DNA of 37,685 nucleotides. It comes from Planctomycetota bacterium. Lineage in GTDB: Bacteria > Planctomycetota > Phycisphaerae > Tepidisphaerales > Tepidisphaeraceae. The notes under the pieces were generated by a model. The model made no database searches. It was not told where the DNA came from and was given only the letters and a program-made list of their open reading frames with translations. The position numbers and the translations under genes were made by a program. Shown one piece after another: positions 10,212 to 17,513 of the stretch. Each line of letters begins with the position of its first letter. Positions within the stretch are counted from its first letter, which is position 1. The stretch spans positions 1-37,685 of the forward strand of contig JAEZED010000180.1 in the NCBI GenBank assembly GCA_023417885.1, read 5' to 3'.

Positions 10212-12443
10212 ATGCCCGAAACTCCCGCCGCGCATGGCCCGCGACACCCGGTGCTTGGCAGGCTCGCCTCCAGGGCGACGCTACCGGTGCTGCGGTTCGT
10301 AGCCCGGCGTTTCGGCATCCACGCCGCCGACGATGCGTTCGCCCGTGAACGGCTGGCGTTACTGAAAGAGAAGCTGGAGCGGGGCGAGACCGCCTACCTC
10401 CTGGGCGTGGGCGCCGGCGGGCACAACTCTGCCGTTGCCCTGCTCGAGGTGTCGCGTGACGGGGGAATCCGGCTGCTCGGAAACCACGAGGAGGAGCGGT
10501 TTCGGCAGATCAAGCATTACCAGCGATATCCCTCGCAGGCGGTGGGGCAGGCGCGGCTCCAGATGCAGCGGCTGGGCATCGGGCCCGAGCGCATCCACGC
10601 GGTGCTTCTGAGCTGGGACTACCCCGTTTTCGCCGCCAATGCGCTGGCGTCCGTGGCGCAGGAACTGCCGGCGGGGCTTCGGCTGCTTCGGCCCGGGGCC
10701 TCGCCGGCGATCAACATCGGGAGCATCGCCGGGGCGTTCCGGGCGCCGGGGCGTCTGGGCAAGCGCCTTGGCCCGCGCGGCGGAAGGCTGCCCGTGATCG
10801 GACTGCGTCACCATGACAATCACGCATGGTTCTCGTGGGGCGTCTCCCCGTTCGCCGCCGGAGGAGGGCGCACGCTTGTCCTCGTGATCGACGGCACCGG
10901 AGATGATGCCTCGATCTCCGCATACCTCGCCGAGCACGGAGCGCTGCGCTGCATCTACAGCAACGAGGGGTTCTGGGACTCGCTGGGTCTGACCTACGGC
11001 ATGCTCTCCAGCACGCAGGGAGGCTGGCCCATCATGCACAGCGAGGGGCGCTTCATGGGCGCTGCCGCCTGGGGCGACGGGAGCCGGGAGACGAACCCTT
11101 ACTACCAGCGCCTCCGCGAGATCCTCGTCCTGGCTCCCGAGGGGCGCGTCTATCTTAATCGACGCCTCGCGAACTGGCACCGGGGCGGGGTGCTCAAGCC
11201 GTATACGCAGGCGCTGACGGAGATCCTCGGCGAGCCGATCGCGCCGGAGCGGATGTGGAATCCGGATGCCGTGCTGCGCGTGGAGGAGATCGAGCATGCC
11301 CCGATCACGCAGGACCGCGTGAACAAAGCGGCGGCGGTGCAGCTTGTCTTCGAGGATGCGCTGCTTCACATCCTGGAGCACCTCCTGCGCGCCACCGGAA
11401 CGGCTGAGCTGGTGCTGACCGGGGGCACCGCGCTCAACTGCGTGGCGAACATGCGCGTCCTGGAGCACTTCGACGAGGCCTGGTACGAGCAGCACGCCCC
11501 GGGCGCCGGCAGCCGTCGGCTGCACCTGTGGGTGCCCCCAGTGCCAAATGACGAAGGCGTGGCGGCGGGCGCGGCATATGCATTCGCCTGCGCTGCGGGT
11601 GCCCGTCCGCGCCCGCCACTGGAGCACGCCTTCTACTGCGGCCTGCCGCCGAGCCGGACTGACATCGAGGCGGCGCTGGCGGAGGTGCCCGAGATCGGCT
11701 TCGAGCGACTCGGTGAAGCCGACACCGCCGTGGGCCGTGAGGCTGTCGCAGATCTCCTTGCCCGCATCGTCGCCGACGATGGCGTCATCGGCCTCTTCCA
11801 GGGCGCCGGAGAGACGGGGCCGCGCGCGCTGGGGCATCGATCGATCCTCGCCAACCCCGGCAACCCGCGCACCCTCGAGACGCTCAATCACCTCGTGAAG
11901 TTCAGGGAGAAGATCCGCCCGCTGGCGCCGATGGCGACGCTCGAGGCGGCGCTGCGATTCTTCGACCTCTCCCCCGGCGCCGCCGACGCCGACTACAACG
12001 CTTACAACTACATGATCCTCACTGCGCGGGCCCGCCCCGAAGCGCGCCGGGTCATTCCGGCGGTGATTCATCATGATGGCACCGGGCGCGTGCAGATCGT
12101 GCGCGAGAAGGTCGATCCGCTCTGCCACGCCTACCTGCGCGCGATGGGCAGGCGGATCGGCGCGGAGGTGTCGGTCAACACGTCCCTGAACGTCGGCGCG
12201 CCGATCGCGCAGTCGCCGCGCCACGCGCTCGAAACGCTCCGCAAGACGCGCGCGATGGACGGGCTCTTCCTCGTCGCAGAGGACGGATCGACCTGGGTTG
12301 CTTGGCACGCGGTGGACACGCCGCCGAAGGACGCTGGTCGGCGCCTGCGCCAGTGGATCCAGCAGTGGCGGGGCGCGCCGGTTCAAGGCGCCGCGGATTC
12401 GTCGGAACCGTTGCAAACGCGCGCCGGCGAATCCGTGGCTTGA
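10212..12443 (+). CDS. NodU/CmcH-family O-carbamoyltransferase
   Basis: Transfers a carbamoyl group from carbamoyl phosphate, via carbamoyl-AMP, to a hydroxyl of a sugar or other small molecule. After about 60 extra basic residues the Kae1-like domain opens with LLGVGAGGHNSAVALLE and NHEEERFRQIKH, carries the metal-binding HHDNHA at 200-205, VIDGTGDD, and VLTGGTALNCVANMRVLE. The C-terminal domain shows GAGETGPRALGHRSILANP, KFREKIRPLAP and VNTSLNVGAPIAQSP. The total of 743 residues is longer than the usual 550-620, because of the N-terminal extension and a long C-terminus. Divergence from the aminotransferase gene suggests sugar decoration, but antibiotic-like tailoring cannot be excluded. Confidence 0.92.
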   Translation: MPETPAAHGPRHPVLGRLASRATLPVLRFVARRFGIHAADDAFARERLALLKEKLERGETAYLLGVGAGGHNSAVALLEVSRDGGIRLLGNHEEERFRQIKHYQRYPSQAVGQARLQMQRLGIGPERIHAVLLSWDYPVFAANALASVAQELPAGLRLLRPGASPAINIGSIAGAFRAPGRLGKRLGPRGGRLPVIGLRHHDNHAWFSWGVSPFAAGGGRTLVLVIDGTGDDASISAYLAEHGALRCIYSNEGFWDSLGLTYGMLSSTQGGWPIMHSEGRFMGAAAWGDGSRETNPYYQRLREILVLAPEGRVYLNRRLANWHRGGVLKPYTQALTEILGEPIAPERMWNPDAVLRVEEIEHAPITQDRVNKAAAVQLVFEDALLHILEHLLRATGTAELVLTGGTALNCVANMRVLEHFDEAWYEQHAPGAGSRRLHLWVPPVPNDEGVAAGAAYAFACAAGARPRPPLEHAFYCGLPPSRTDIEAALAEVPEIGFERLGEADTAVGREAVADLLARIVADDGVIGLFQGAGETGPRALGHRSILANPGNPRTLETLNHLVKFREKIRPLAPMATLEAALRFFDLSPGAADADYNAYNYMILTARARPEARRVIPAVIHHDGTGRVQIVREKVDPLCHAYLRAMGRRIGAEVSVNTSLNVGAPIAQSPRHALETLRKTRAMDGLFLVAEDGSTWVAWHAVDTPPKDAGRRLRQWIQQWRGAPVQGAADSSEPLQTRAGESVA

Positions 12444-12464
12444 GAAGCATTCGCGAGATTGCGG

Positions 12465-12493
12465 TTGACAGCATCGGGAGCGGCTTCTATCTT
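12465..12493 (+). promoter_or_regulatory. Sigma70-type promoter of the methionine operon
   Basis: The -35 is a perfect TTGACA at 12465-12470 and the -10 is TATCTT at 12488-12493, separated by exactly 17 bases. The predicted start is about position 12500, one base before the P1 stem of the riboswitch. That agreement between promoter and RNA boundary supports both calls. It is the best promoter match I found in the window. Confidence 0.85.
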
Positions 12494-12500
12494 CCCGCCA

Positions 12501-12602
12501 GCATCAAGAGACCCGGGATGTTCCAACTCCCGGGCGGCAACCGAGCAGCCTCGCAACGAGCTGCCGCGGTGCCGGAACCAGCCCCGACGTGGGGAACGAT
12601 GC
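12501..12602 (+). promoter_or_regulatory. SAM riboswitch, SAM-I/IV clan (short P2, no kink-turn)
   Basis: The aptamer can be drawn completely. P1 pairs GCATC 12501-12505 with GATGC 12598-12602. P2 pairs CCCGGG 12512-12517 with CCCGGG 12529-12534. P3 pairs GCAGC 12545-12549 with GCTGC 12560-12564. P4 pairs CCCC 12582-12585 with GGGG 12591-12594. The P2 loop GTTCC (12520-12524) is exactly complementary to GGAAC (12574-12578) in J3/4, which is the clan pseudoknot. Core consensus stretches ATCAAGAGA, GGCAACC and GGTGCC are in the right places. P2 is a plain 6-bp stem with an 11-base loop, so the kink-turn of classical SAM-I is missing, as in SAM-IV and the SAM-I/IV variant. It controls a methionine-pathway operon, which fits S-adenosylmethionine sensing. 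Confidence 0.93.
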
Positions 12603-12695
12603 GGACGGGACCGCGAGACATCGCGGGATCCGCCAAAAAGCTCCGAGACAGCGGCGACGGTCGCCGCGCCCACGTCAACAGCCTGGATGTTCTTG

Positions 12696-12719
12696 ATGCC
12701 GTGAAGGAGTTCACGGCAT
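12696..12719 (+). promoter_or_regulatory. Hairpin presenting the Shine-Dalgarno in its loop, at the start codon
   Basis: ATGCCGTGAA (12696-12705) and TTCACGGCAT (12710-12719) form a perfect 10-bp stem. The four-base loop GGAG is the Shine-Dalgarno of the gene starting at 12718, and the first two bases of the start codon close the stem. CTCC at 12641-12644 could pair with this loop. This is a likely translation-level expression platform for the upstream riboswitch; the switching mechanism itself is inference. Confidence 0.65.
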
Positions 12720-13980
12720 GTCGCATTACATCCCCACCTCCGGCGTTTCTTCTCCTTTCGAGGCCTCCGACGGAAACTGGCGCTCGCCCGACACCCTCTG
12801 CCCGCATGGCGGACAGGGTGAGGGAGACGGCCAGCCGCTGGTCACCCCGATCGTTCAGTCCACCACCTTCTGTCGTGACGGCGTCGAGTCGAACGCCGTC
12901 CACGCCTATTCGCGCGTCTCCAACCCCACCGTCGCCGCGCTCGAGCAGGCCCTGGGCCGCCTCGAGAACGCGCTGCCGGCCGTGACGTTTGCCACCGGCC
13001 TCGCCGCCGAGACGGCGCTCTTCCTTGCGCTGTTGAAGCAGGGCGACCACGTCATCTGCGGCCGAGCGGTGTACGGCGGAACGACCCGCCTCTTCCAGCA
13101 GTTGCTCGCGGATCTGGGCGTGCAGACCACGTTCGTCGACTCGACGGACACTGACGAGATCGCCCGCGTCCTGCTGGAGCGCAAGACGAAGCTCGTCTTC
13201 GTCGAGACGCCCGCCAACCCCACGCTCGACCTCACCGACATCGCCGCGGTCGCGGCGCATTGCCGCGAAGCCGGAGCGCTCCTTGCCGTGGACAACACGT
13301 TCCAGACCGCGGTCCTCTCGCGCCCGCTCGACCTCGGGGCGGACCTGACTGTCTACTCGACGACGAAGTTCATCGATGGCCACTCCGCCGCGCTGGGCGG
13401 GGCGGTTCTCAGCCGTGACGAGACGCTGATCGAGCGCCTGCGGTTCATCCGCAAGTGCACCGGCGGGATCCAGACGCCCTTCAACGCCTGGCTGACCCTG
13501 CAGGGACTCAAGACGCTGCCGCTGCGGCTGCGGCGCCAGTCGGAGACGGCCGCGACGCTCGCCGACTGGCTGGCGACTCACGAGGCGGTGGAGCGCGTTC
13601 ACTACCCGACCTTCGCGAACGCCGACCTCGCGGAGCGCCAGCACCTGGGGCATCACGGCGCTGTCCTTTCCTTCGAGCTGCGCGGCGGGATCGAAGCGGG
13701 CAAGCGCTTCCTACGCGCTCTGCGCCTCTGCCGGCTCGTTGAGCATGTCGGCAGCGTCGAGACGCTCGTGACGCACCCCGCGACGATGACCCACGCCGAC
13801 ACGCCGCGGGAGCAGCGCCTGGAGGCGGGCCTCACCGACGGATTGATCCGGCTGTCGGTCGGGCTCGAGGAGCCCTCGGATCTCCTGGCCGACCTCGATG
13901 GCGCCATCGGCGCATCGCTGAAATCTGCGCCCGCCGCGACCGCCGGAAGGAAGGAGGAGGCATGCGCAGCGATCGCCTGA
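12718..13980 (+). CDS. Cys/Met metabolism PLP enzyme (cystathionine gamma-synthase / O-acyl-homoserine sulfhydrylase type)
   Basis: Joins a sulfur donor (cysteine or sulfide) to an activated homoserine ester on the way to methionine. The fold-type I trans-sulfuration family is clear: GGQGEGDGQPLVTPIVQSTTF is seen in part as QPLVTPIVQSTTF, then YSRVSNPTVAALE with Tyr64, FVETPANPTLDL, Asp192 in VDNTF, and the PLP lysine Lys217 in YSTTKFIDGHSAALGGAV. The 420 residues are slightly longer than MetB. Its place directly below a SAM riboswitch and overlapping the aspartokinase-homoserine dehydrogenase gene argues for synthesis of methionine and against cystathionine breakdown. MetB and MetZ activities cannot be told apart by eye. 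Confidence 0.92.
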   Translation: MSHYIPTSGVSSPFEASDGNWRSPDTLCPHGGQGEGDGQPLVTPIVQSTTFCRDGVESNAVHAYSRVSNPTVAALEQALGRLENALPAVTFATGLAAETALFLALLKQGDHVICGRAVYGGTTRLFQQLLADLGVQTTFVDSTDTDEIARVLLERKTKLVFVETPANPTLDLTDIAAVAAHCREAGALLAVDNTFQTAVLSRPLDLGADLTVYSTTKFIDGHSAALGGAVLSRDETLIERLRFIRKCTGGIQTPFNAWLTLQGLKTLPLRLRRQSETAATLADWLATHEAVERVHYPTFANADLAERQHLGHHGAVLSFELRGGIEAGKRFLRALRLCRLVEHVGSVETLVTHPATMTHADTPREQRLEAGLTDGLIRLSVGLEEPSDLLADLDGAIGASLKSAPAATAGRKEEACAAIA

Positions 13981-15725
13981 TCGTCCTCAAGTTCGGCGGC
14001 AGTGTCCTGAAGGACGAAGCCACGCTGCGCCTGGCCGTGCACGAGACCTACCGCTGGCGGCGAGATGGATGGCGCGTCGTCGCCGTCGTCTCGGCGCTGG
14101 CAGGGCGGACCGACACGCTCCTTCGCCTGGCGCAAGTCACCGCGGCCGGTCACGGTTCGGCGCGCGGCGATGCGGATCCGAATGCCGTCGCCTCGCTCAT
14201 CGCGACCGGAGAACTCCAGAGCGCTGGCCTGCTCGCGCTGCATCTCGACCGGGCCGGTGTCCGGGCGTCGGTCCTCTGGCCGTCGTCGTTCGGGCTGGTC
14301 GCGGACGGGTCACCCCTCGACGCGACCCCTGTCGCGCTCGACCGCGCGATCCTCCGCGGCGCGATCCGGCGGCACGGCGTTGTCGTCGTTCCCGGCTTTG
14401 CCGCTGAGGATCGCGAGGGCCGGCCGGTCGTGCTGGGTCGCGGCGGGTCGGACCTCACCGCGTTGTTCGTCGCCCATGCTCTGGGCGCCGATCGATGTCG
14501 CCTGGTGAAGGACGTGGACGGCCTCTACGAGGACGACCCGGCCGACCGCCCGCTGCCGGGGCTGGCGCCCCGGCGCTACAGCGAGGCGACCTTCGCCGAT
14601 GCGCTGGCGACGGATGGCTCGATCGTCCAGCACAAGGCTGTTCGCTTCGCCGCGAGCCATGGGTTCGCGTTCGAGTTGGGCAGCTTGAGCAGCACGTGCG
14701 TGACCCGCGTCGGAGCAGATCGCTCGACCTTCGCTCCCGGGGATCGCCCGCGTCGACTCCGCGTGGCGCTGCTGGGCCTCGGAACCGTCGGCGGGGGCGT
14801 CTTCCAACTCCTGCGACAGCTTCTGGCCCAGTTCGAAGTGACAGTCGCCGCCGTGCGCGATCCGACGAAGCCCCGCGCCCTTGGCGAAGAGCCGCCCGCG
14901 CTGACGAGTGACGTCATGGAGGCGGTCGCCGGAGCCGATGTCGTCGTCGAGCTGATCGGCGGCATCGAACCAGCGCGATCGGCCGTCGCCGCGGCGCTGG
15001 CGGGTGGCGCGCATGTCGTCACCGCCAACAAGGCGCTCATCGCGGAGCACGGGCAGGCGCTCGAAGCCCTGGCGACGGCGCATGGGCGGTCGCTCCGGTA
15101 TAGCGCTTCTGTGGGCGGGAGCATGCCGATCCTCGAGGCCATCGCCGGCCGGCCCGCGGGGGTACGGAGCATTCGCGCCGTACTGAACGGGACGACCAAC
15201 TTCGTGCTCGACCAGGTCAGCACGGGCGCCTCGTTCGCGGAGGCGGTCGCCGCCGCCCAGCGCGCGGGATTCGCCGAGGCCGATCCGACGCGCGACCTCC
15301 ACGGCCTCGATGCCGCCGACAAGCTCTGCGTGCTGGCGGGGCGGCTGGGCGCCAGCCTCCGCCCGGAGAATGTCGAGCGGGACGAGTTGTCGGAAGCCAC
15401 AGTCACGGCTGCGCTGGCTGCCGCATCGTCCAATGGTGGGCCGCTGCGCCATGTCGCGACCCTGTCGCTTGCTGGCGGGCGCCCCAGGGCCGAAGTCAGG
15501 CTCCTCCAGGTGGGGAAGGGCGATCCCCTGGCCCGGGCCCGCAATGTCGGCAACCGGGCCGTTCTGGAGTGGGAGGACGGGTCGACCCAAGTCGTCTCCG
15601 GCAAAGGCGCCGGCCGCTGGCCGACCGCCGAGGCCGTCGTGGCGGACCTGCTGGCCATCCTTCGCGAGGCGCCGGCAAGGAAGACCGCTCTGGAGTCCCA
15701 GGCCGTGGCGGCCGTCACAGCGTGA
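13962..15725 (+). CDS. Bifunctional aspartokinase-homoserine dehydrogenase lacking ACT domains
   Basis: Catalyses the first and third steps from aspartate to homoserine. Residues 1-255 are an aspartokinase catalytic domain: VLKFGGSVLKD, GFAAEDREGRPVVLGRGGSD and LVKDVDGLYEDDP. Residues 265-575 are homoserine dehydrogenase: Rossmann GLGTVGGGV at 272-280, VTANKALIA, SASVGGSMPILEA, LNGTTNFVLDQV, GFAEADPTRDLHGLDAADKL, and GKGAGRWPTAEAVVADL. At 587 residues it is about 230 shorter than E. coli ThrA/MetL (810-820), because neither the central nor a terminal ACT regulatory region is present. The ATG at 13962 follows AAGGAGGAGG and overlaps the previous gene by 19 bp, so the two are translationally coupled under the SAM riboswitch. 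Confidence 0.92.
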   Translation: MRSDRLIVLKFGGSVLKDEATLRLAVHETYRWRRDGWRVVAVVSALAGRTDTLLRLAQVTAAGHGSARGDADPNAVASLIATGELQSAGLLALHLDRAGVRASVLWPSSFGLVADGSPLDATPVALDRAILRGAIRRHGVVVVPGFAAEDREGRPVVLGRGGSDLTALFVAHALGADRCRLVKDVDGLYEDDPADRPLPGLAPRRYSEATFADALATDGSIVQHKAVRFAASHGFAFELGSLSSTCVTRVGADRSTFAPGDRPRRLRVALLGLGTVGGGVFQLLRQLLAQFEVTVAAVRDPTKPRALGEEPPALTSDVMEAVAGADVVVELIGGIEPARSAVAAALAGGAHVVTANKALIAEHGQALEALATAHGRSLRYSASVGGSMPILEAIAGRPAGVRSIRAVLNGTTNFVLDQVSTGASFAEAVAAAQRAGFAEADPTRDLHGLDAADKLCVLAGRLGASLRPENVERDELSEATVTAALAAASSNGGPLRHVATLSLAGGRPRAEVRLLQVGKGDPLARARNVGNRAVLEWEDGSTQVVSGKGAGRWPTAEAVVADLLAILREAPARKTALESQAVAAVTA

Positions 15726-15757
15726 CATGGACCGCCTCTTGCCCCTCTGTGAGTGCC

Positions 15758-15763
15758 TATACT
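15758..15763 (+). promoter_or_regulatory. Possible -10 element of rpsD
   Basis: TATACT at 15758-15763 lies in the 210-bp gap between the aspartokinase fusion and rpsD, about 170 bases before the rpsD start. A TG dinucleotide stands two bases in front of it. No good -35 is found at 16-18 bases, so the call rests on the hexamer alone. The rest of the gap holds no gene that I can see and could be an rpsD leader. Confidence 0.3.
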
Positions 15764-15935
15764 CCTCTCCCTTCGCGTCGAACGTGCAACCTGTCCCGGC
15801 CCGCGTGCCCTAAAGCCTCGCGGATCACCGGCAACCGCACGTAAGCCGGCCGGGCGCTGCTGACGCGACAGCGCACTGGTCGCCGTGCCTGCTTCAGGCG
15901 GCGGAACAATACCGCCGCGAGGAGTCCTTCGTCCC

Positions 15936-16532
15936 ATGGCCCGATACACTGGCCCCAAGGTGCGGCTTTCCCGCCGCGTCGGCGTACCGATCTCCGATAC
16001 GCCCAAGCACACCAGCAAGGAACTGACCATCCCCGGGATGCACGGCTACCGCGGCCGGCGCAACACCGAGTACGGCATCCGTCTCAACGAGAAGCAGAAG
16101 CTCCGCTTCCACTACGGGATGCTGGAGAAGCAGTTCCGCAAGTTCCTGGACATCGCCAAGCGTTCCAAGGGCAACACCGCCAACAACTTCATCCAGCGCC
16201 TCGAGTGCCGGCTGGACAACGTCGTGCGTCGGCTCGGCGCCGCCCGCACAATCTGGGCGGCCCGGCAGATGGTGAACCACGGCCACGTCCTCGTGAACGG
16301 CAAGAAGGTCGACATTCCCAGCTTCATCGTGGAGCCGGGGATGGAGATCAGCTTCAAGGAGAAGACGCACACCCTGGTTCGCGAGAATATGGAGAGCATG
16401 GCGGGCCTCGACGTGCCGCCGTGGCTCGACTTCAACCCGAACCAGCTCACCGCGAAGGTTCAGGCGCTTCCGGCGCCCGAGGACGTGCCCTTCGAGGTGA
16501 ACATGAACCTGATCATCGAGTTCTACCGCTAA
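15936..16532 (+). CDS. rpsD: 30S ribosomal protein S4
   Basis: A primary rRNA-binding protein of the small subunit that nucleates the body of the 30S particle. MARYTGPKVRLSRRVG opens the chain. The N-terminal domain contains LNEKQKLRFHYGMLEKQF, and the S4 RNA-binding domain contains RLDNVVRRLGAARTIWAARQ followed by NHGHVLVNGKKVDIPSF. At 198 residues it is the cysteine-free (C-minus) form without the N-terminal zinc site. The ATG at 15936 with GAGGAG at 15919-15924 is preferred over an in-frame GTG or similar start 51 bases upstream. It is not followed by rpoA or preceded by rpsM-rpsK, and it has its own terminator, so it is monocistronic here. Confidence 0.98.
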   Translation: MARYTGPKVRLSRRVGVPISDTPKHTSKELTIPGMHGYRGRRNTEYGIRLNEKQKLRFHYGMLEKQFRKFLDIAKRSKGNTANNFIQRLECRLDNVVRRLGAARTIWAARQMVNHGHVLVNGKKVDIPSFIVEPGMEISFKEKTHTLVRENMESMAGLDVPPWLDFNPNQLTAKVQALPAPEDVPFEVNMNLIIEFYR

Positions 16533-16563
16533 GCGGCGGGGCAACGCATCATCGAGGCAACGG

Positions 16564-16600
16564 GCAGGGGCTGCGTGAAGGCGCGGCCCCTGCTTTCCTT
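16564..16600 (+). terminator. Rho-independent terminator after rpsD
   Basis: GCAGGGGC (16564-16571) pairs with GCCCCTGC (16586-16593), with an inner GCG/CGC pair and loop TGAAGG. The stem is followed by TTTCCTT at 16594-16600. It lies 31 bases after the rpsD stop. Confidence 0.8.
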
Positions 16601-16813
16601 GAGTCGCAGGCCCGATAAGCGCGATCGGCGGTTTTGGCTCAGCAGAACGGTTTCAAGTTTCCCTGCCCGCGATCCGATGTGAAGACAGAGAAGATGGGGA
16701 ACCCACGTATCGCCCAGGTACGGAATGCCCGGGCAACGAACGCGGGAGACCCCGCCGAGGCCTTCGACGATGCCGGCCTCGTCCGTGAAGTCGACACTGG
16801 CAAGGAACGCGTC

Positions 16814-17383
16814 ATGAAGACCGTCTTCACCACAGGAGAAGCGGCCGAGATCTGCAAGGTCAGCCAGCAGACCATCATCCGCTGCTTCGATGCCGGCCGC
16901 CTCAAGGGCTTCCGCGTACCCGGCAGCCGCTTCAGGCGAATCCCGCGCGATGCGCTGATCCAGTTCATGAAGGAGAACGGGATCCCGCCGGACAACCTCG
17001 AGGCCCTCAGCTCCAAGGCCAAGGTCCTCGTTGTGGACGACGACCCGGAGATCGTCGAGCTCTTCGTCGACGTCCTGGACCGCGACGGGCGCTTCGAGGT
17101 CCGCACCGCCAACAGCGGCTACCAGGCGGGCCTGCTGACAGCCGAGTTCAAGCCGGACCTGATCCTGCTGGACTACATGCTCCCGGACATCAACGGCAAC
17201 GTCGTCTGCCAGACGATCAAGAGCAAGCCGGAGTTCGAGGACACCCGGATCATCATCATCAGCGGCGTCGTGAACCAGGAGGAGATCGACGATCTCCTCG
17301 CCGCCGGCGCCGATGACTTCGTCAAGAAGCCGTTCAACATCGAGAAGCTCGTGGAGAAGGTCGGCACGCTGCTGAACGCCTGA
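16814..17383 (+). CDS. Response regulator with N-terminal excisionase-type HTH and C-terminal receiver
   Basis: Residues 3-55 are a small winged helix of the excisionase/MerR (HTH_17) type: FTTGEAAEICKVSQQTIIRCFDAGRLKG followed by GSRFRRIPRDAL, seen in short segments. Residues 69-187 form a complete receiver: VLVVDDDPEIVE with Asp75-Asp76, phospho-acceptor Asp120 in DLILLDYMLP, Ser150 at the switch position and Lys172 in FVKKPF. DNA binding before the receiver is the reverse of the usual order. The ATG at 16814 was chosen because the HTH begins at once and AAGGAA precedes it; an earlier start at 16634 would add 60 unconserved residues. It is flanked by terminators on both sides, so it is monocistronic. 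Target genes and cognate kinase are unknown. Confidence 0.9.
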   Translation: MKTVFTTGEAAEICKVSQQTIIRCFDAGRLKGFRVPGSRFRRIPRDALIQFMKENGIPPDNLEALSSKAKVLVVDDDPEIVELFVDVLDRDGRFEVRTANSGYQAGLLTAEFKPDLILLDYMLPDINGNVVCQTIKSKPEFEDTRIIIISGVVNQEEIDDLLAAGADDFVKKPFNIEKLVEKVGTLLNA

Positions 17384-17408
17384 CCTGCGGACACGACTCC
17401 GGTAAACC

Positions 17409-17449
17409 AAGTGCCTCTGCGGGCTCTGCCCGTGGAGGTGCTTGCTTTT
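17409..17449 (+). terminator. Rho-independent terminator after the HTH-receiver gene
   Basis: AAGTGCCTC (17409-17417) pairs, with two G-T wobbles, with GAGGTGCTT (17435-17443). An inner GCGGGC/GCCCGT stem has loop TCT. The tail GCTTTT ends at 17449. It begins 25 bases after the stop codon. Confidence 0.75.
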
Positions 17450-17513
17450 GGCGGGACGGGCTCGTGTCGCACGCCTGCTCGCTTCGGACCCGCCGCTCAT
17501 TAAACTCCCACGC

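Noticed and set aside
10359..12416. 685-codon frame antisense to the carbamoyltransferase
   Set aside because: It has an Arg/His-rich shadow composition, no recognisable domain and no ribosome-binding site.
16634..16813. N-terminal extension of the HTH-receiver protein from ATG 16634
   Set aside because: The 60 residues show no fold, and a Shine-Dalgarno with ATG at 16814 directly precedes the HTH.
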